Counted from the first letter of the stretch, positions 1-12,201 are shown. The stretch is 64,000 nucleotides of DNA from Capra hircus (GCF_001704415.2 NC_030816.1:82896713-82960712); one strand, 5' to 3'. Notes: generated by a model not told the origin, from the sequence alone. Numbers and translations: made by a program.

Positions 1-820
1 TAAAATAACACTCATTTTCTGATCTATGAACTCAGTAGAACTAACCTAAGTTGGCTCCTTATGTTGTTAAAATTTTGACACCATGAAGGAGGGGGTCTTG
101 ATCCTGTCCCATCCAAGGGACCACTGATCCCAATCCAAGTTTACCCATCTGACTGATCACCCATCTTCAAGCTCCAGATGTCAATAGGGGGGACAACAGC
201 CACTGTTCTGTCACCCAGAATCACCCAGCCAGGCCTCATCTCTCCTCCCAAGAGTGGCTGGCTACTAACTTTATGTTTAGGTGGCAAAAGAGTCCTTTTG
301 CAATTTTCCCAGAACATAACGTAATTACCTCATGATTAGCTGAAATCTCCCCTCCAACAGAGAAATTAATTGGTGGCTATCTGTTCTAGAACTTCGCCAT
401 AGCAATTTCCACTACTCCCTGAATTATAAATTTCATGAAGGCAGAGGCTAAGCCGGACCCTATGGGAATTTCCCAGGACAGACACCCCCTCACCCCCACC
501 CACATGTCCTCTGGCTGCCTTTTGTCTGTAGAAGAATTTTAGTCAAAGAATAAATTTAATCAGGGAAGTGATAAAATGAAGAAAGGGAAACAGACAAAAA
601 AATAATAGTTTAGCCATTAAACAAAGTCAAGGACCTTTTAGTTCCTTCTCAAGGGTTATAGATAATATTCTGAGCGATATCCTATGAGTTATTTTCCAAT
701 ACTGAAACTCCTACCAGGTAGGAGAAGTTAACCAGATGCTGCCCACAAGCATGTTCATAACCCCAGACTGACTGGAATCAGAGGGTTGATGACGTTGACT
801 CCCAATTACGTTATCACCAA

Positions 821-893
821 CCAATCAGAAACACACCCACAAGCTGATCACACACCCCACAACCCCGCCCCGCTCTCACCTTGTCTTTAAAAA
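821..893 (+). promoter_or_regulatory. LTR promoter core: CCAAT box and TATA-like box
   Basis: CCAATCAG at 821-828 lies about 60 bases before TTTAAAAA at 886-893, a spacing common in gammaretrovirus-like LTRs. A TGACGT half-site (CRE-like) is at 790-795. Activity is not implied. Confidence 0.4.
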
Positions 894-939
894 CCTTCCC
901 CTGAAAGTCTTCAGGGAGTTTGGGTCTTTTGAGCATGAG

Positions 940-1150
940 TGAAGTGAAGTCGCTCAGTCATGCCTGACTCTTTGCGACCCCATGGACAGTGGCCTGCACC
1001 AAGCTCCTCCGTCCATGGGATTTTCCAGGCAAGAGTACTGGAGTGGATTGCCATTTCCTTCTCCAGGGAATCTTCCTGACCCAGGGATCGAACCCAGGTC
1101 TCCCGCATTGTAGATAGACACTTTACTGTCTGAGCCACCAGGGAAGTCTC
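940..1150 (-). mobile_element. Bov-tA SINE inside the LTR
   Basis: The sequence is the reverse complement of the ruminant tRNA-derived SINE: its BovB-like 3' end is at the left and its tRNA-like promoter head at the right. A perfect 15-bp TSD, TCTTTTGAGCATGAG, lies at 925-939 and 1151-1165. This fixes the boundaries and indicates a fairly young insertion into the LTR. Confidence 0.93.
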
Positions 1151-1193
1151 TCTTTTGAGCATGAGCTGCCTGGATTCCTTGTTTGGCGCCTAT

Positions 1194-1199
1194 AATAAA
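1194..1199 (+). promoter_or_regulatory. AATAAA polyadenylation signal of the LTR
   Basis: AATAAA sits between the TATA-like box and the CA terminus, as expected at the R/U5 end of an LTR. Confidence 0.4.
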
Positions 1200-1289
1200 T
1201 ACTTCACTTTCTTTCAGCACAACTCAGTGTCAGTGGGTTGGCTTTGCTGTGCATGACCAAGTAGACTCAAGTTTGGTTTGTAACAAGGC

Positions 1290-1396
1290 CACATCTGTTA
1301 TTTCACCGACTGTTACTTCCTGCCGTCTGACCCAGAGCCTGGCCCGTAGCAGGTGTCCAATAAATGACTCGAATGCAAGATGAATGAGGAAATGAA
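1290..1396 (+). repeat. Ancient L2/MIR-type 3' tail
   Basis: It contains a diverged 'agcctggcacatagtagg' motif followed by a 'caataaatga' type tail, the signature of old L2/MIR 3' ends. It follows the LTR directly. Confidence 0.5.
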
Positions 1397-2619
1397 CAAC
1401 TGAGCGCACGCTCTGCCGCTCTCCTCTGAGTGCGCTTCGTTCAGTCTGCTGGCCCTGTTCTCTTTATTCCAGAGACTTTGAGGCCAGGGTCATTTTCTCA
1501 AGGAAGTCCCATTGGCATGGAGAGGTTCATCCAGTTCTGACAATGTCTTCTGTTAGCTTATTTCCAGTTCTATGACAATGTTTTTGGCTTTTGCGGGTTT
1601 TTTTTTTTTTTTTTCCATTCAGAAATTGGAGATGAGATTGCCGGTCATTATAACTTAGAGCCTGGAAGGTACAAGTTTGGTAACTCAAGGTTACTGTCTT
1701 AATTTTCTTTCTGTCTGATAGCAAGAGAACATGTAGTTGGGGCAAAAAAAACCCAAAAAACAAAAAACAATAAAAACCTGAGCATGAGAGGAAAAACTCA
1801 TGCAAAGAGCATCCCCAAGAAGTCTACTCTTTCCCTGGTCTTCCAGAAGGCTAGCTGACACCAGGTAGCCTGGGAGCAGTGTCTCAGGCCAGGAAAGGAG
1901 TGGTGAGAAAGATTTTTAAGTTGGTCTCTGTGTTGATGTCTTGCCTTCCTGTTCCTGCCTGGCTGTCTTTGATGTCTTTGTAGTCTCCTTGTACTGAGGC
2001 CAGGACCCATCAGAGAACCTACAATTTACACTTCCGTGCACTCTCCCTTTCTGAGAATAGCAGCTTTGTGAAGAAGCAAAGTTGGCTACCCTGTTCAAGT
2101 CTTATTGGACAAGAATGGTGCTGGAACCAGAGGGAGATGAAAGGGACAGTTGAAATGCATCCCTCAGATTATCCCTAGGGAGTTAGTTGATAGGTAGCTA
2201 GGTAGGTAAAAGGATAGCTAGCTAGCTAAATAGATAAGGGAGAATAAAACCGTAAAGATTTTTAACAGTGATACTAAGAGAGAGGCTTAGAGATCAAGAG
2301 AGATCCCAGAAGAGCCATGCTGGTCTACAGGACTCACATCCTTCTGTTTGGTCCAGATAGTCACTCTCAGTCAGAAACCCTGGTTTCTGCTCCACAATTC
2401 TTCTCTGTCCTTACTATCTGCAACCTTTGTCCCATTTCTTCAAAGATGATAGTTCTTCAAAGGCTATAAGGTCTTAGCAGATATAGACCTTATACACAAT
2501 TCATTAATTAAGCAACATTTTTTATTTATTAACTTGTAAAAGACTCTGAGATGACGGATCTACATCCTACCAGTAAACAGATGTCACCTTCAAATTAGGA
2601 TAATTAAAGGAGGTTTAGG
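1397..2619. other. Unique sequence, no gene seen
   Basis: No repeat family or coding unit is recognised. It holds a T run near 1600-1615, an A-rich stretch at 1744-1775 and a degenerate tagc/gata simple repeat at about 2185-2240. Short ORFs here show no recognisable domain. Confidence 0.5.
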
Positions 2620-2844
2620 GCTTCCCTGGTGGCTCAGATGGTAAGAAACCCGCCTGCCAATGCAGGAGACATAAGAGATACAGGTTCGATCCCTGGGTCA
2701 GGAAGGTCCCCTGGAGAAGGGAATGGCAACCTACTCCAATATTCTTGCCTGGAAAATCCCATGGTCCAAGGAGCCTGGCAGGCTTACAGTCTATGAGGTC
2801 GCAAACAGTCAGATATGACTGAGTGACTAATGCTTTGACTTTTT
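2620..2844 (+). mobile_element. Bov-tA SINE
   Basis: It begins with GGCTTCCCTGGTGGCTCAG, carries a B-box-like GGTTCGATCCC and ends in a BovB-type 3' region. It abuts the BovB at 2845. No clean TSD was found. Confidence 0.9.
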
Positions 2845-3508
2845 CATGGAATCTGGTCCCATCACTTCATGGGAAATTGATGGGGAAACAGTGGCAACAG
2901 TGTCAGACTTTATTTTGGGGGCTCCAAAATCACTGCAAATGGTGATTGCAGCCATGAAATTAAAAGACGCTTACTCCTTGGAAGGAAAGTTATGACCAAC
3001 CTAGATAGCATATTCAAAAGCAGAGACATTGCTTTGCCAACAAAGGTCTGTCCAGTCAAGGCTATGGTTTTTCCAGTGTTCATGTATGGATGTGAGAGTT
3101 GGACTGTGAAGAAAGCTGAGCACCAAAGAATTGATGCTTTTGAACTGTGGTGTTGGAGAAGACTCTTGAGAGTCCTTTGGACTGCAAGAAGATCCAACCA
3201 GTCTATCCTAAAGGAGATCAGTTCTGGGTGTTCACTGGAAGGACTGATGCTGAAGCTGAAACTCCAGTACTTTGGCCACCTCATGAGAAGAGTTCACTCA
3301 TTGGAAAAGGCTCTGATGCTGGGAGGGATTGGGGGCAGGAGGAGAAGGGGATGACAGAGGATGAGATGGCTGGATGGCATCACTGACTCGATGGACCTGA
3401 GTTTGGGTAAACTCCAGGAGTTGATGATGGACAGGGAGGCCTAGTGTGCTGCGATTCATGGGGTCACAAAGAGTCGGACACGACTGAGTGACCGAACTGA
3501 ACTGAACT
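2845..3508 (+). mobile_element. BovB LINE, 5'-truncated 3' part
   Basis: It covers the part of BovB ORF2 downstream of the RT and runs to the terminal GAACTGAACTGAAC tail. A reading frame at 2992-3354 encodes the ORF2 C-terminal region (MYGCESWTVKKAEH, LKLKLQYFGHLMRR). It has no promoter or RT core and is a dead copy. Confidence 0.93.
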
Positions 3509-4308
3509 TCAGAAAGGAACTGTTTATGTAGCTGCAGGTGGGGACCACAGGGAACACCGCATTAGTGGGCTGTTACCATCCTGAACTTGGAAGACCGAAG
3601 GGAGGAATGGTTAGCAGAATCCAGAAGAGTCTGGCATACAAGTCCAGCTTTCGAGAAGTGATGACCTTCTTCAAGGGACAAAGCAACCCTGCAGGGAGGG
3701 AGCCTGGGTTTCCTCCTGCTCACTCTTCTCCCTCCCTTAATCTTCACCCTTCCTCTCACTTTCCCTTCTGTTTCCTATCAGGGTCCTCATTACCCAAACC
3801 CACCTGGAAGCCAGGTGGCAAAGAAGCTGCTTGATGAAGGTGAAACAAGTCAGCCCCAGCTGCAGAGAGCAGGCTCAAGAAAGGAAGAAGGCAGATCTGC
3901 GGAGACAAGTTAGAAGCATCCATCCACTCTGGGAAGTGATAATGCTCTTTCACAATTGTTTGTTACTTTTAGTACATTATGACATCACCAGCAAAGATTA
4001 GTTAAGGATGATTTTTAGAGCGTTCATTAAATCAAAAGGACCTTCATACTCCCTTCTCTTCCTGGAGCTGGTAGAGACTTTCAAGGACATCTCGTTTGAA
4101 CTATTACATAGTCAGGAATGGCAGGGGTGAGCACGTGGTCCCAGTCCTATTTCCCTGATCATGACAGACATTGCTGGTCGATCAAGGCAGAAGGAGCTTC
4201 ATCTCTGTCAACACTGACCTCTCAACAGTGTTCTCAGTTGAGTAGAACCAGTAGTCAAGTTCAAACCTGCTTGCCGTCTCCACACTATATGGTCTCATTC
4301 CCGTAAAT
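3509..4308. other. Unique sequence, no gene seen
   Basis: No repeat signature is recognised. Several short overlapping frames at 3540-3950 on both strands show no domain and no splice context. Confidence 0.5.
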
Positions 4309-4516
4309 GTCTCTCGTGTTGGCTCAGTGGTAGAGAATCCACCTCAATGCAGGGGATCTGGGTTTGATCCCTGGGTGGGGAAGATCCCCTAGAGAAGGAA
4401 ACGCTACCACTCCAGTATTCTTGCCAGGAGAATTCCGTGAACAGAGAAGCCTGTCGGGCTATAGTCCATGGGGTCGCAAAGGGTCAGACACAACTGAGTA
4501 ACACCGTCACTTTTCA
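4309..4516 (+). mobile_element. Bov-tA SINE, diverged
   Basis: It has the TTGGCTCAGTGGTAGAGAAT head, a GGTTTGATCCC box and a 3' region ending in GGTCAGACACAACTGAG. It is immediately followed by a CHR SINE in the opposite orientation. Confidence 0.88.
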
Positions 4517-4517
4517 T

Positions 4518-4629
4518 TTTTGCTGTGCTACACAGCTTGTGGGATCTTAGTTCCCCAACAAGGGATCGAACCCATGCCCCCTGCCGTGGAAGCATGGAGT
4601 CCTAACCACTGGACCACCAGGGAGTTCCC
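4518..4629 (-). mobile_element. CHR-type tRNA-derived SINE
   Basis: The reverse complement begins GGGAACTCCCTGGTGGTCCA and continues with a tRNA-like B box and GGGGAACTAAGATCCCACA. This is the older cetartiodactyl CHR SINE, not Bov-tA. Confidence 0.8.
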
Positions 4630-6079
4630 TATGTCTCTTAGTTCTGACTGCTCACAAAAGAACCGAACTTCTCTCAGGGCCTCGTACTGCGCGGTAAGAA
4701 TAGAGGAGAAATGATACTTCGAATTACGTCAGTGTTTTCCACCCCAGTTTTTGCTTTAGTTGAATTTGGCCTCATTCAGCACCAGGTTCTCATTTAGTTC
4801 AATTTATCAGGGATTAGTGTGAAGCCTTTGTTAGCCACTTAGCACTGTGCTGGCTGCTGTTGAGGCCCGAGTGGGAGTAGCTGGGTTTGTTATCCTCAAA
4901 GGTTTAGTCAAGTTCAGGGAAAGCACATTCTTGCTTCTCCCTCGTGTGAAGGTGACGCTGCGGGTACCCGTCCCAGCTGCCTCTTGTAACTCCCAGACTT
5001 ATGAGCGCCCTGCATTCTCACCCTCTTCCTGCGGACACGCTCACCCTTCACAACCTCCGCTTGGTCCTACGCAGGTAAGGCTTCCAGGACACTCATCACC
5101 CTTCCAGGACTTCAATGAGCCCCACTTCCTATCATCTCCTTGGAAAGTTTGGAAATTCATGGATTTGCCTCAGGATGGAAAAGGGGGTGTATTTCAGAGA
5201 TGGTTCCAAAAGCTCTGTACAGGAGCTGGTCCTGGCCGAGTAGACTGATTCCTCCAGCAATGGACCTGTGTGGCCAACTGCTCCCAACCCCTGCATGCTC
5301 ACCCTGACCCACGACCTCAGGGACACCCAGCTGCAGGCGCAGGGCCAGGTCAGGAGACTGGATGCACCTACCTGTGGCCTCAGCACACGGGGATGGTTAG
5401 AAACAACGTCAGGCTTTCTTTACTGTTCGTATTTATCCATGCTTTCTTTAATTCAACAAACTTTCCATGACAACATGTGCCAGGGAGTGTGAATGAATAA
5501 CACGTAGAGTTCATGCCCATCTCAGAGTTCACACTTCACCCTAAAACAGAACTGGAAGAGCTGGACATTTTAAAAATCTTGGGGAAGTTACATGTAAGTC
5601 ATGGACGTTTTATGCTTGTTTCTCTGGGTGCTGTCATCTGTGCTGTGCTATGTCCGTGTGAAACCCAGCTGCTTCGGGACACGCTAAATTCCGCTTCCAG
5701 CATTTCTGGGCTGCCTCGTTGTATAGGAAATATTTCTTTGGTGACCACTGCTCTGTTCTGTTTTTGATGCTGAATCAGAAAATGTAGTCTCTCCTTTGGG
5801 AATGTTCTGGTTAATGAAAAACAAATGGTGGCCTGAGAGGTACAAAGCTTGTTGACCGGTCCAAAGAGTTTCTTGGTAGAAAGTCAGGGCTTTGTCTGTA
5901 GTCAGGGTATCTCTGAGTTAATTTGTAATGATTGAGTTGGAAAATAGCTTGTAATCTGCTTCATGGGTCAAATACAAGGTGAATAGCATTAGTACATCCA
6001 TCCATACATCTGTAATAGCCAATTGTAATAAATCCTAAGTAAGTTCCAGAGACCTTTCCAAGTACAGATTCAGACTTTG
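4630..6079. other. Unique sequence with one faint ancient repeat
   Basis: There is no convincing gene. A 133-codon frame at 4847-5248 overlaps a frame on the other strand and has no known domain. Around 5445-5500, 'attcaacaaact...atgtgccagggagtg' resembles the start of an ancient mammal-wide repeat also seen at 22735 and 50870. Confidence 0.45.
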
Positions 6080-6407
6080 TTTTCATTTTTAAACCATTTT
6101 ATTGAGCTATGATTAACATGCAAAACCTGTATATGGTTAATATATAAAACTTGAGGTGTTTGGAGATGAATCTACCCTCGTGAAATCATCACCATGATCT
6201 ATGGCATAAACTTATATATCATCTTGAAAGGTTTTCTCCCACACTCTTCATTATTATTTTTGTGTGTAATAAGAGCACAGTGCAAGATCGACCCTCTTTG
6301 CAAACTTCTAAGTCTATGATGCAGTGTTGCTCTAGCCACTATGCTGTGTAGTGGGTCTCTATGACTTATTCAGTTATTGCATAACTGAAACTTTGTACCC
6401 TTTGATT

Positions 6408-6607
6408 GGTTTCCCTGGGGGCTCAGATGGTAAAAAGTCTGGATGCAATGCAAGAGACCTGGGTTTGATCCCTGGGTCAGGAAGATCCCCTGGAGAAGGG
6501 AATGGCTACCCATTCCAGCATTCTTGCCTGGAGAATTCCATGGACAGAGGGGCCTGGAGAGCTACAGTCCATGGGGTCACAGAGAGTCTGAAGTGATTTA
6601 GCATGCA
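6408..6607 (+). mobile_element. Bov-tA SINE in old L1
   Basis: It runs from GGTTTCCCTGGGGGCTCAG to the 3' region 'gagagtctgaagtgattta'. The host L1 continues on both sides. The TSD is not clear. Confidence 0.88.
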
Positions 6608-7370
6608 TGAACTCATCGTTCGGTCATTACCACTTCATTTTCTCCTCTCCCAGTCCCTGGCAGTCACCATTCTACCCTCTGCTTCCATGAGGTTCACTAT
6701 TTTATATTCCTCACATAAGTGTAATTATTAGAATTTGTCTTTTGAGACTGGTTTATTTCACATAGCATAATGCCCTCTGGGTTCAACCATGTCATCACAA
6801 ATGGCAGGATTTCCTTCCTTGAGGCTGAATAATATTCCTGTGTGAGTGTGTATGTGCATATATATAATGTGTTTTTATTCACTTGAAATTTTTTCTGTAC
6901 AGTAGAATTCACTCTTTTTAGCGTACATCTCTATGAATCTTCATGAATTCATAGTCATGTAATCACTGATACAATTAAATTCCATCACCCCCCAAATTCC
7001 TTTTCCCCACCCCAGGTTCTCTCACCAACTGGCCTGTTTTCTGTCTCTGTAATTCTGCCTTATCCAGTAGGCCATGTGACAGTGACTGCATGGGTTTCTG
7101 AGTCTGCCTTCACTCCGAACGAGCATACAGCCTTTGAGACCCATGGGTGGTATTGCACACATCACGAGCTCATTCCTTTTGCTTCTGAGTACTGTTTCTG
7201 CCTGTAAAGGTGAGGAAGTGTGATTATACATTTACCAAAGGGAGGAACATTGAAGTATTTTCTGATATGTGGTGATTATGAATAAAGCTACTATGTTCAT
7301 GGACAGGACATTGTGTGAATGTAAGCTTTTATTTCTCCAGGAGTGGACTTTCTTAGATATGCTAAGTGTA

Positions 7371-8080
7371 TCAGTATCAGTTCAGTCACTCAGTCATGTC
7401 TGACTCTTTGTGACCCTGTGGACTGCAGCACCCCAGGCCTCCCTGTCCTTCACCAACTCCCAGAGCTTGCTCAAACTCATGTCCATCAATTATGTGATGC
7501 CATCCAACCATCTCATCCTCTGTCATCCCCTTCTCCTCCTGCCTTCAATCTTTCCCAGCATCAGGGGCTTTTCCAATGACTCAGTTCTTCAAATCAGGTG
7601 GCCAAAGTATTGAAGCTTCAGCTTCAGCATCAGTCCTTCCAATGAATAGTCAGGACTCAGTTCCTTTAGGATTGACTGGTTTGATCTTGCAGGCCAAGGG
7701 ACTCTCGAGAGTTTTCTCCAACACCACAGTTCACAAACATCCAATTCTCCAGCACTCAGTTTTCTTTATGGTTCAACTCTCACATCCATACATAAATCCT
7801 GGAAAAACCATAGCTTTGACTAGATGGACCTTTGTTGGCAATATGATGTCTCTGCTTTTTAATATGCTGTCTAGGTCGGTCATAGCTTTTCTTCCAAGGA
7901 GCAAGTGTCTTTTAATTTCATGGCTGCAGTCACCATCTTGCAGTGATTTTGGAATCCAAAAAAGTAAAGTCTGACACTGTTTCCATTGTTTCCCCATCTA
8001 TTTGCCATGAAGTGATGGCACTGGATGCCATGATCTTAGTTTCTTGCATGTTGGTTTTTAAGCCAGATTCTTCATTCTCC
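7371..8080 (-). mobile_element. BovB LINE, 5'-truncated, in old L1
   Basis: The antisense BovB 3' terminus is at the left and the truncated 5' end near 8080. A perfect 11-bp TSD, TGCTAAGTGTA, lies at 7360-7370 and 8081-8091, and the L1 resumes at once afterwards. A frame at 7773-7997 (minus) encodes an ORF2 C-terminal fragment. Confidence 0.94.
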
Positions 8081-8287
8081 TGCTAAGTGTACATGTGTTT
8101 AACTATGTGAGAAACTGTCAAACTGTTTTCCAAAGTGGAGTACCAGTTGCATTCGTATCAACATGTGTGAGAGTTTCAGTTGTTCTACATCTTTGTCAGC
8201 ATCTGGATGTGTTCACTAAAAAATTTAGCCATTATAACAAGTATGGAGTCATGTCTCATTGTGGTTTTAATTTTCATTTCTCTAATG

Positions 8288-8480
8288 GCTTCCCTGATAG
8301 CTCAGATGGTAAAGAGTCTGCCTGCTATGCAGGAGATGCAGGTTCAATCCCTGGGTTGGGAAGGAAATGGCAACCCACTTCAGTACTCTTGCCTGGAGAA
8401 CTCCATGGACAGAGGAGCCTGGCTTGTTGCAGTTCAGGGAGTCGCGAAGAGTTGGACACAACTGAACAGCTTTCACTTTT
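8288..8480 (+). mobile_element. Bov-tA SINE in old L1
   Basis: It runs from GCTTCCCTGATAGCTCAG to a 'tttcactttt' tail. The flanking L1 reads 'ctctaatg' and then 'caatgactaatg', so a short imperfect target duplication of about 5 bases is likely. Confidence 0.9.
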
Positions 8481-8696
8481 CAATGACTAATGATGTTGAC
8501 CATCTTTTTTATGTTCTTGTTTGCCATCCAGATATAGTAGAAGTGAAGTGTCTTTTAAGTATATTTTGTCCATTTCTTTTAATTGAGTTGTTTACTTATT
8601 TTTGAGTTATAAAATGTTTTATATAGTCTGGAAATGAGTGTTTTGTCAGATACATGATTAATATGTGTTTTATTTCAGCGTGTGGCTTGACTTCCT

Positions 8697-10040
8697 TTTT
8701 TCCTTTTTGTTTTTTTAAATTAATTTATTTATTCTAACTCGAGGCTAATTACTTTACAATATTGTATTGGTTTTTGCCATATATTGACATGAATCAGCCA
8801 TAGGTGTACATATGTCCCCCATCCGGAACCCTCCTTCCCACCTCCTCCCCATCTCATCCCTCAGGGTCACCCAGTGCACCAGCCCTGAGCACCCTGTCTC
8901 ATGCATCGAACCTGGACTGGTGATCTTTTTCACATATGATAATATACTTGTCTCAATGCTATTCTCTCAAATCCTCCCACCCCTGCCTTCTCCCACAGAG
9001 TCCAAAAGTCTGTTTATCTCTGTGTTTGCTGTCTTGCATATAGGGTCATCGTTACCATCTTTCTAAATTCCATATATATGCATTAATATACTATATTGGT
9101 GTTTTTCCTTCTGACTTACTTCATTCTGTATAGTAGGCTCCAGTTTCATCTACCTCACTAGAACTGATTCAAATGCATTCTTTTAAATAGCTGAGTAATA
9201 TTCCATTGTGTATATGTACCACAGCTTTCTTATCCATTTGTCTGCCAATGGACATCTAGGTTGCTTCCATGTCCTGGCTATTGTAAACAGTGCTGCAATG
9301 AACACTGGGGTACACGAGTCTCTTTCAATTCTGGTTTCCTCAGTGTGCATGCCCAGCAGTGGGATAGCTGGGCCGTATGGCAGTTCCATTCCCATTTTTT
9401 AAAGGAATCTCCACACTGTTCTCCATAGTGGCTGTACTAGTTTGCACTCCCATCCACAGTGTAAGAGGGTTCCCTTTTCTCTGCACCCTCTCCAGCATTT
9501 ATTGCTTGTAGACTTTTGGATAGCAGCCATTCTGACCAGTGTGAGATGGTACCTCATTGTGGTTTTGATTTGCATTTCTCTGATAATGAGTGAGGTTGAG
9601 CATCTTGTCATGTGTTTGTTAGCCATCTGTATTTCTTCTTTGGAGAAATGTCTGTTTAGCTCTTTGGCCTATTTTTTGATTGGGTCATTTATTTTTCTGG
9701 TATTGAGTTGCTTGAACTGCTTGTATATTTTTGAGATTAATTCTTTGTCAGTTGCTTCATTTGCTATTGTTTTCTCCCATTCTGAAGGCTGTCTTTTCAC
9801 CTCACTTATAGTTTCCTTCATTGTGCAAAAGCTTTTAAGCTTAATTATGTCCCATTTGTTTATTTTTGCTTTTATTTCCATTACTCTGGGAGTTGGGTCA
9901 TAGAGGATCCTGCTGTGATTTATATCAGAGTGTTTTGCCTATGTTTTCCTCTAGGAGTGTTATAGTTTCTGGTCTTACATTTAGACCTTTAATCCATTTT
10001 GAGTTTATTTTTGTGTATGGTGTTAGAAAGTATTCTAGTT
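8697..10040 (-). mobile_element. Ruminant L1 (L1_BT-like), 5'-truncated
   Basis: A T-rich left end is the reversed poly(A) tail. It is followed by the antisense 3' UTR and ORF2 C-terminus. Broken frames at 9183-9395, 9399-9626 and 9669-9881 (minus) carry ORF2 motifs such as KWIRKLWYIYTMEYYSAI. The flanks ttcctttttt and ttcctatttt are a plausible imperfect TSD. It is inserted in the old L1. Confidence 0.88.
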
Positions 10041-12201
10041 TCCTATTTTCTTAACAGTGTTTTCTTTATAGCAGACGTTGCAAATTTTGCTGAAGTTCAA
10101 CTTATCAAGTCTTTTCTTTTATGAACTGTGATTTTAGTGAAATAGTTAAGAAATTATGAAGATTTCCTCCTATGATTTCTTCTAGAAGTTTTAGCTCTTA
10201 CTCATAGGTCTATAATCCATTGTGAGTTAATTATTGCATAAAGTATGAGAAATAAGTTGAAACTCTTTTTCTCTGCATATGCAGATATGTTCCAATGCTT
10301 TTTATTGAAAAGGCTAACCTTTCTCCATTCGGTTGCCTTTGTTGAAAATCAATTGATCATGTGCATGTGTGTTATTTATGGACTCTATGTTCTGTTTCAC
10401 TGGTTTATTTTTACATCAATACCATTGTCTTTTTTTGTAGCTTTGTAATAAATCTTGAAATTAGACAATGTGAGTTATCCAACTTTGCTCTTCTTTTGAA
10501 AAATTATTTTAGCTATTCAAATGCCTTCACCTTTCCATAGAAAATTTAGAATCAGCTTGTCAATTTCTACAAAAAATTCTATTGTGTGATTTTGGTTGGC
10601 ATTATACTGAATCTATGATGTGAAAAGAATTCATATCTTAACAATGTTAAGGCCCCCAACCCATGAATCTTTATTTGTTTATATAGATCTCACTTGATTT
10701 CTATCATCAGTACTTTTAGTTTCCAGTATACAAACCTTGTATACTGGGCAGGGTCTCTGGCTGCAGCAGACCTGGGACACAGGGCATGTGGCGTAAGCCC
10801 TCTTGGAGGAGGTCGCCATTAGCCCCACTATACAGCCAATGAGAAGACAACCCATAAACTGCAGAGCAATTATACCAAAGAAATTCTTGCATTGTTAAGA
10901 AAGTTCTAGGACCCACAATGGATTTCTCAACCTGGGGATCTGGCAAAGGGACTGAGAACCCCAGGGAATTTGACTTTGGAGGCCAGTGGGATTTGATTAC
11001 ACAGTTCCACAGGACTGGAGAAACAGACTCTTGGAGGGCACAAACAAAACTTTGTGTGCACCAGGACCCAGGAGAAAGGAGCAGTGTCCCCACAAGAGAC
11101 TGAGCTAGACTTGCCTGTGAGTGTCCAGGAGTCTCTGGTGGAAGCGTACGTATACAGTGGCCTGCTGTGGGGTCAGGGGCACTGAATACACACTGCATGC
11201 ATTAGTCCTTTTGAAAGAGGTCGCTATTACCATGTTACCCTGTATAGTTTGGCCTCAGGCCAAACAACAGGGAAGGAACACAGCCCTGCCCATCAACAGA
11301 AAATTTGATTAAAGATTTCCTGAGCATGGACCCGCCCATCAGAACAAGACCCAGATTCCCCCACAGTCAGTCTCTTCCATCAGAAGCTTCCACAAGATTC
11401 TTATCTTTATCCATCAAAGGGCAGACAGAATGAAAACAGCCATCAGAGAAAACCAACCAAACTGATCATATGGACCACAGCCTTGTCTAATTCAATGAAA
11501 CTATGAGCCATGCCATATAGGGCCACCCATGTTGGATGGGTCATGGAGAGTTCTGACAAAACATGGTTCACTGGAGGAGGGGATGGCAAACCACTTCAGT
11601 GTTCTTGCCTCGCGAACCCCATGAATACTATGAAAAGGCAAAAAGATATGACACTGAAAGATGAACTCACCAGGTCAGTAGGTGCCCAATATGCTACTGG
11701 AGAAGAGTGGAGAAATAACTCCAGAAAGAATGAAGAGACAGAACCAAAGTGAAAACAACGCCCAGTTGTGGATGTGACTGGTGATGGAAGTAAAGTCTGA
11801 TGCTGTAAAGAATAATAACGCATAAGAAACTGGAGTGTTAGATCCATGAATCAAGGTAAATTGGAAGTGGTCAAACGAGATGGCAAGGGAAAACATGGCC
11901 ATTTTAGGAATCAGTGAACTAAAGTGAACTGGAATGGGGGAATTTAGTTCAGATGACCATTATATCTACTACTATGGGCAAGAATCCATAAGAAGAAATG
12001 CAGTAGCCCTCATAATCAACAAAAGAGCCCAAATGCAGTACTTGGTTGCAGTCTCAAAAATGATAGAATGATCTCTGTTTGTTTCCAAGGCAAACCATTC
12101 AATATTACAGTAATCCAAATCTATGCCCCAACCACTAATGCTGAAGAGGCTGAAGATGAATTGTTCAATGATGACCTATAAGACCCTGTAGAACTAACAC
12201 C

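Larger units (their letters stand above)
83..1285 (+). mobile_element. ERV1-like LTR (solo or 3' LTR), split by a SINE
   Basis: LTR architecture is visible in order: a CCAAT box, a TATA-like TTTAAAAA, an AATAAA signal and a terminus ending in TAACA at 1285. A purine run (GAAGGAGGGGG, 85-95) could be a polypurine tract, so the left edge is uncertain. No gag, pol or env lies in the window. About 960 bases remain once the SINE at 940-1150 and its duplicated target are removed. The family is inferred from promoter layout. Confidence 0.55.
6080..10735 (-). mobile_element. Old L1 LINE, split by four later insertions
   Basis: The antisense L1 3' UTR begins near 'ttattgagctatgatt' and continues into antisense ORF2. 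Surviving pieces are about 6080-6407, 6608-7370, 8081-8287, 8481-8696 and 10041-10735, and each resumes the L1 where the previous one stopped. The copy is highly diverged and non-functional. It ends where the full-length BovB begins. Confidence 0.85.

Noticed and set aside
911..1220. Two overlapping minus-strand ORFs of 83 and 88 codons
   Set aside because: Both are translations of the Bov-tA SINE and its flanks. The same peptides recur at every Bov-tA copy.
2620..2844. tRNA-like A and B boxes in this and some 25 other places
   Set aside because: They are the tRNA-derived heads of Bov-tA and CHR SINEs, not tRNA genes.
2606..3520. SINE plus BovB as one composite insertion (AAAGGA on both sides)
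   Set aside because: The 6-base match does not abut either element, so it is not a convincing TSD.
4847..5248. 133-codon plus ORF
   Set aside because: No domain, opposing frames overlap it, and no splice or promoter context. Length is within chance for GC-rich DNA.
10716..11198. 160-codon minus ORF
   Set aside because: It is antisense to the BovB 5' UTR.
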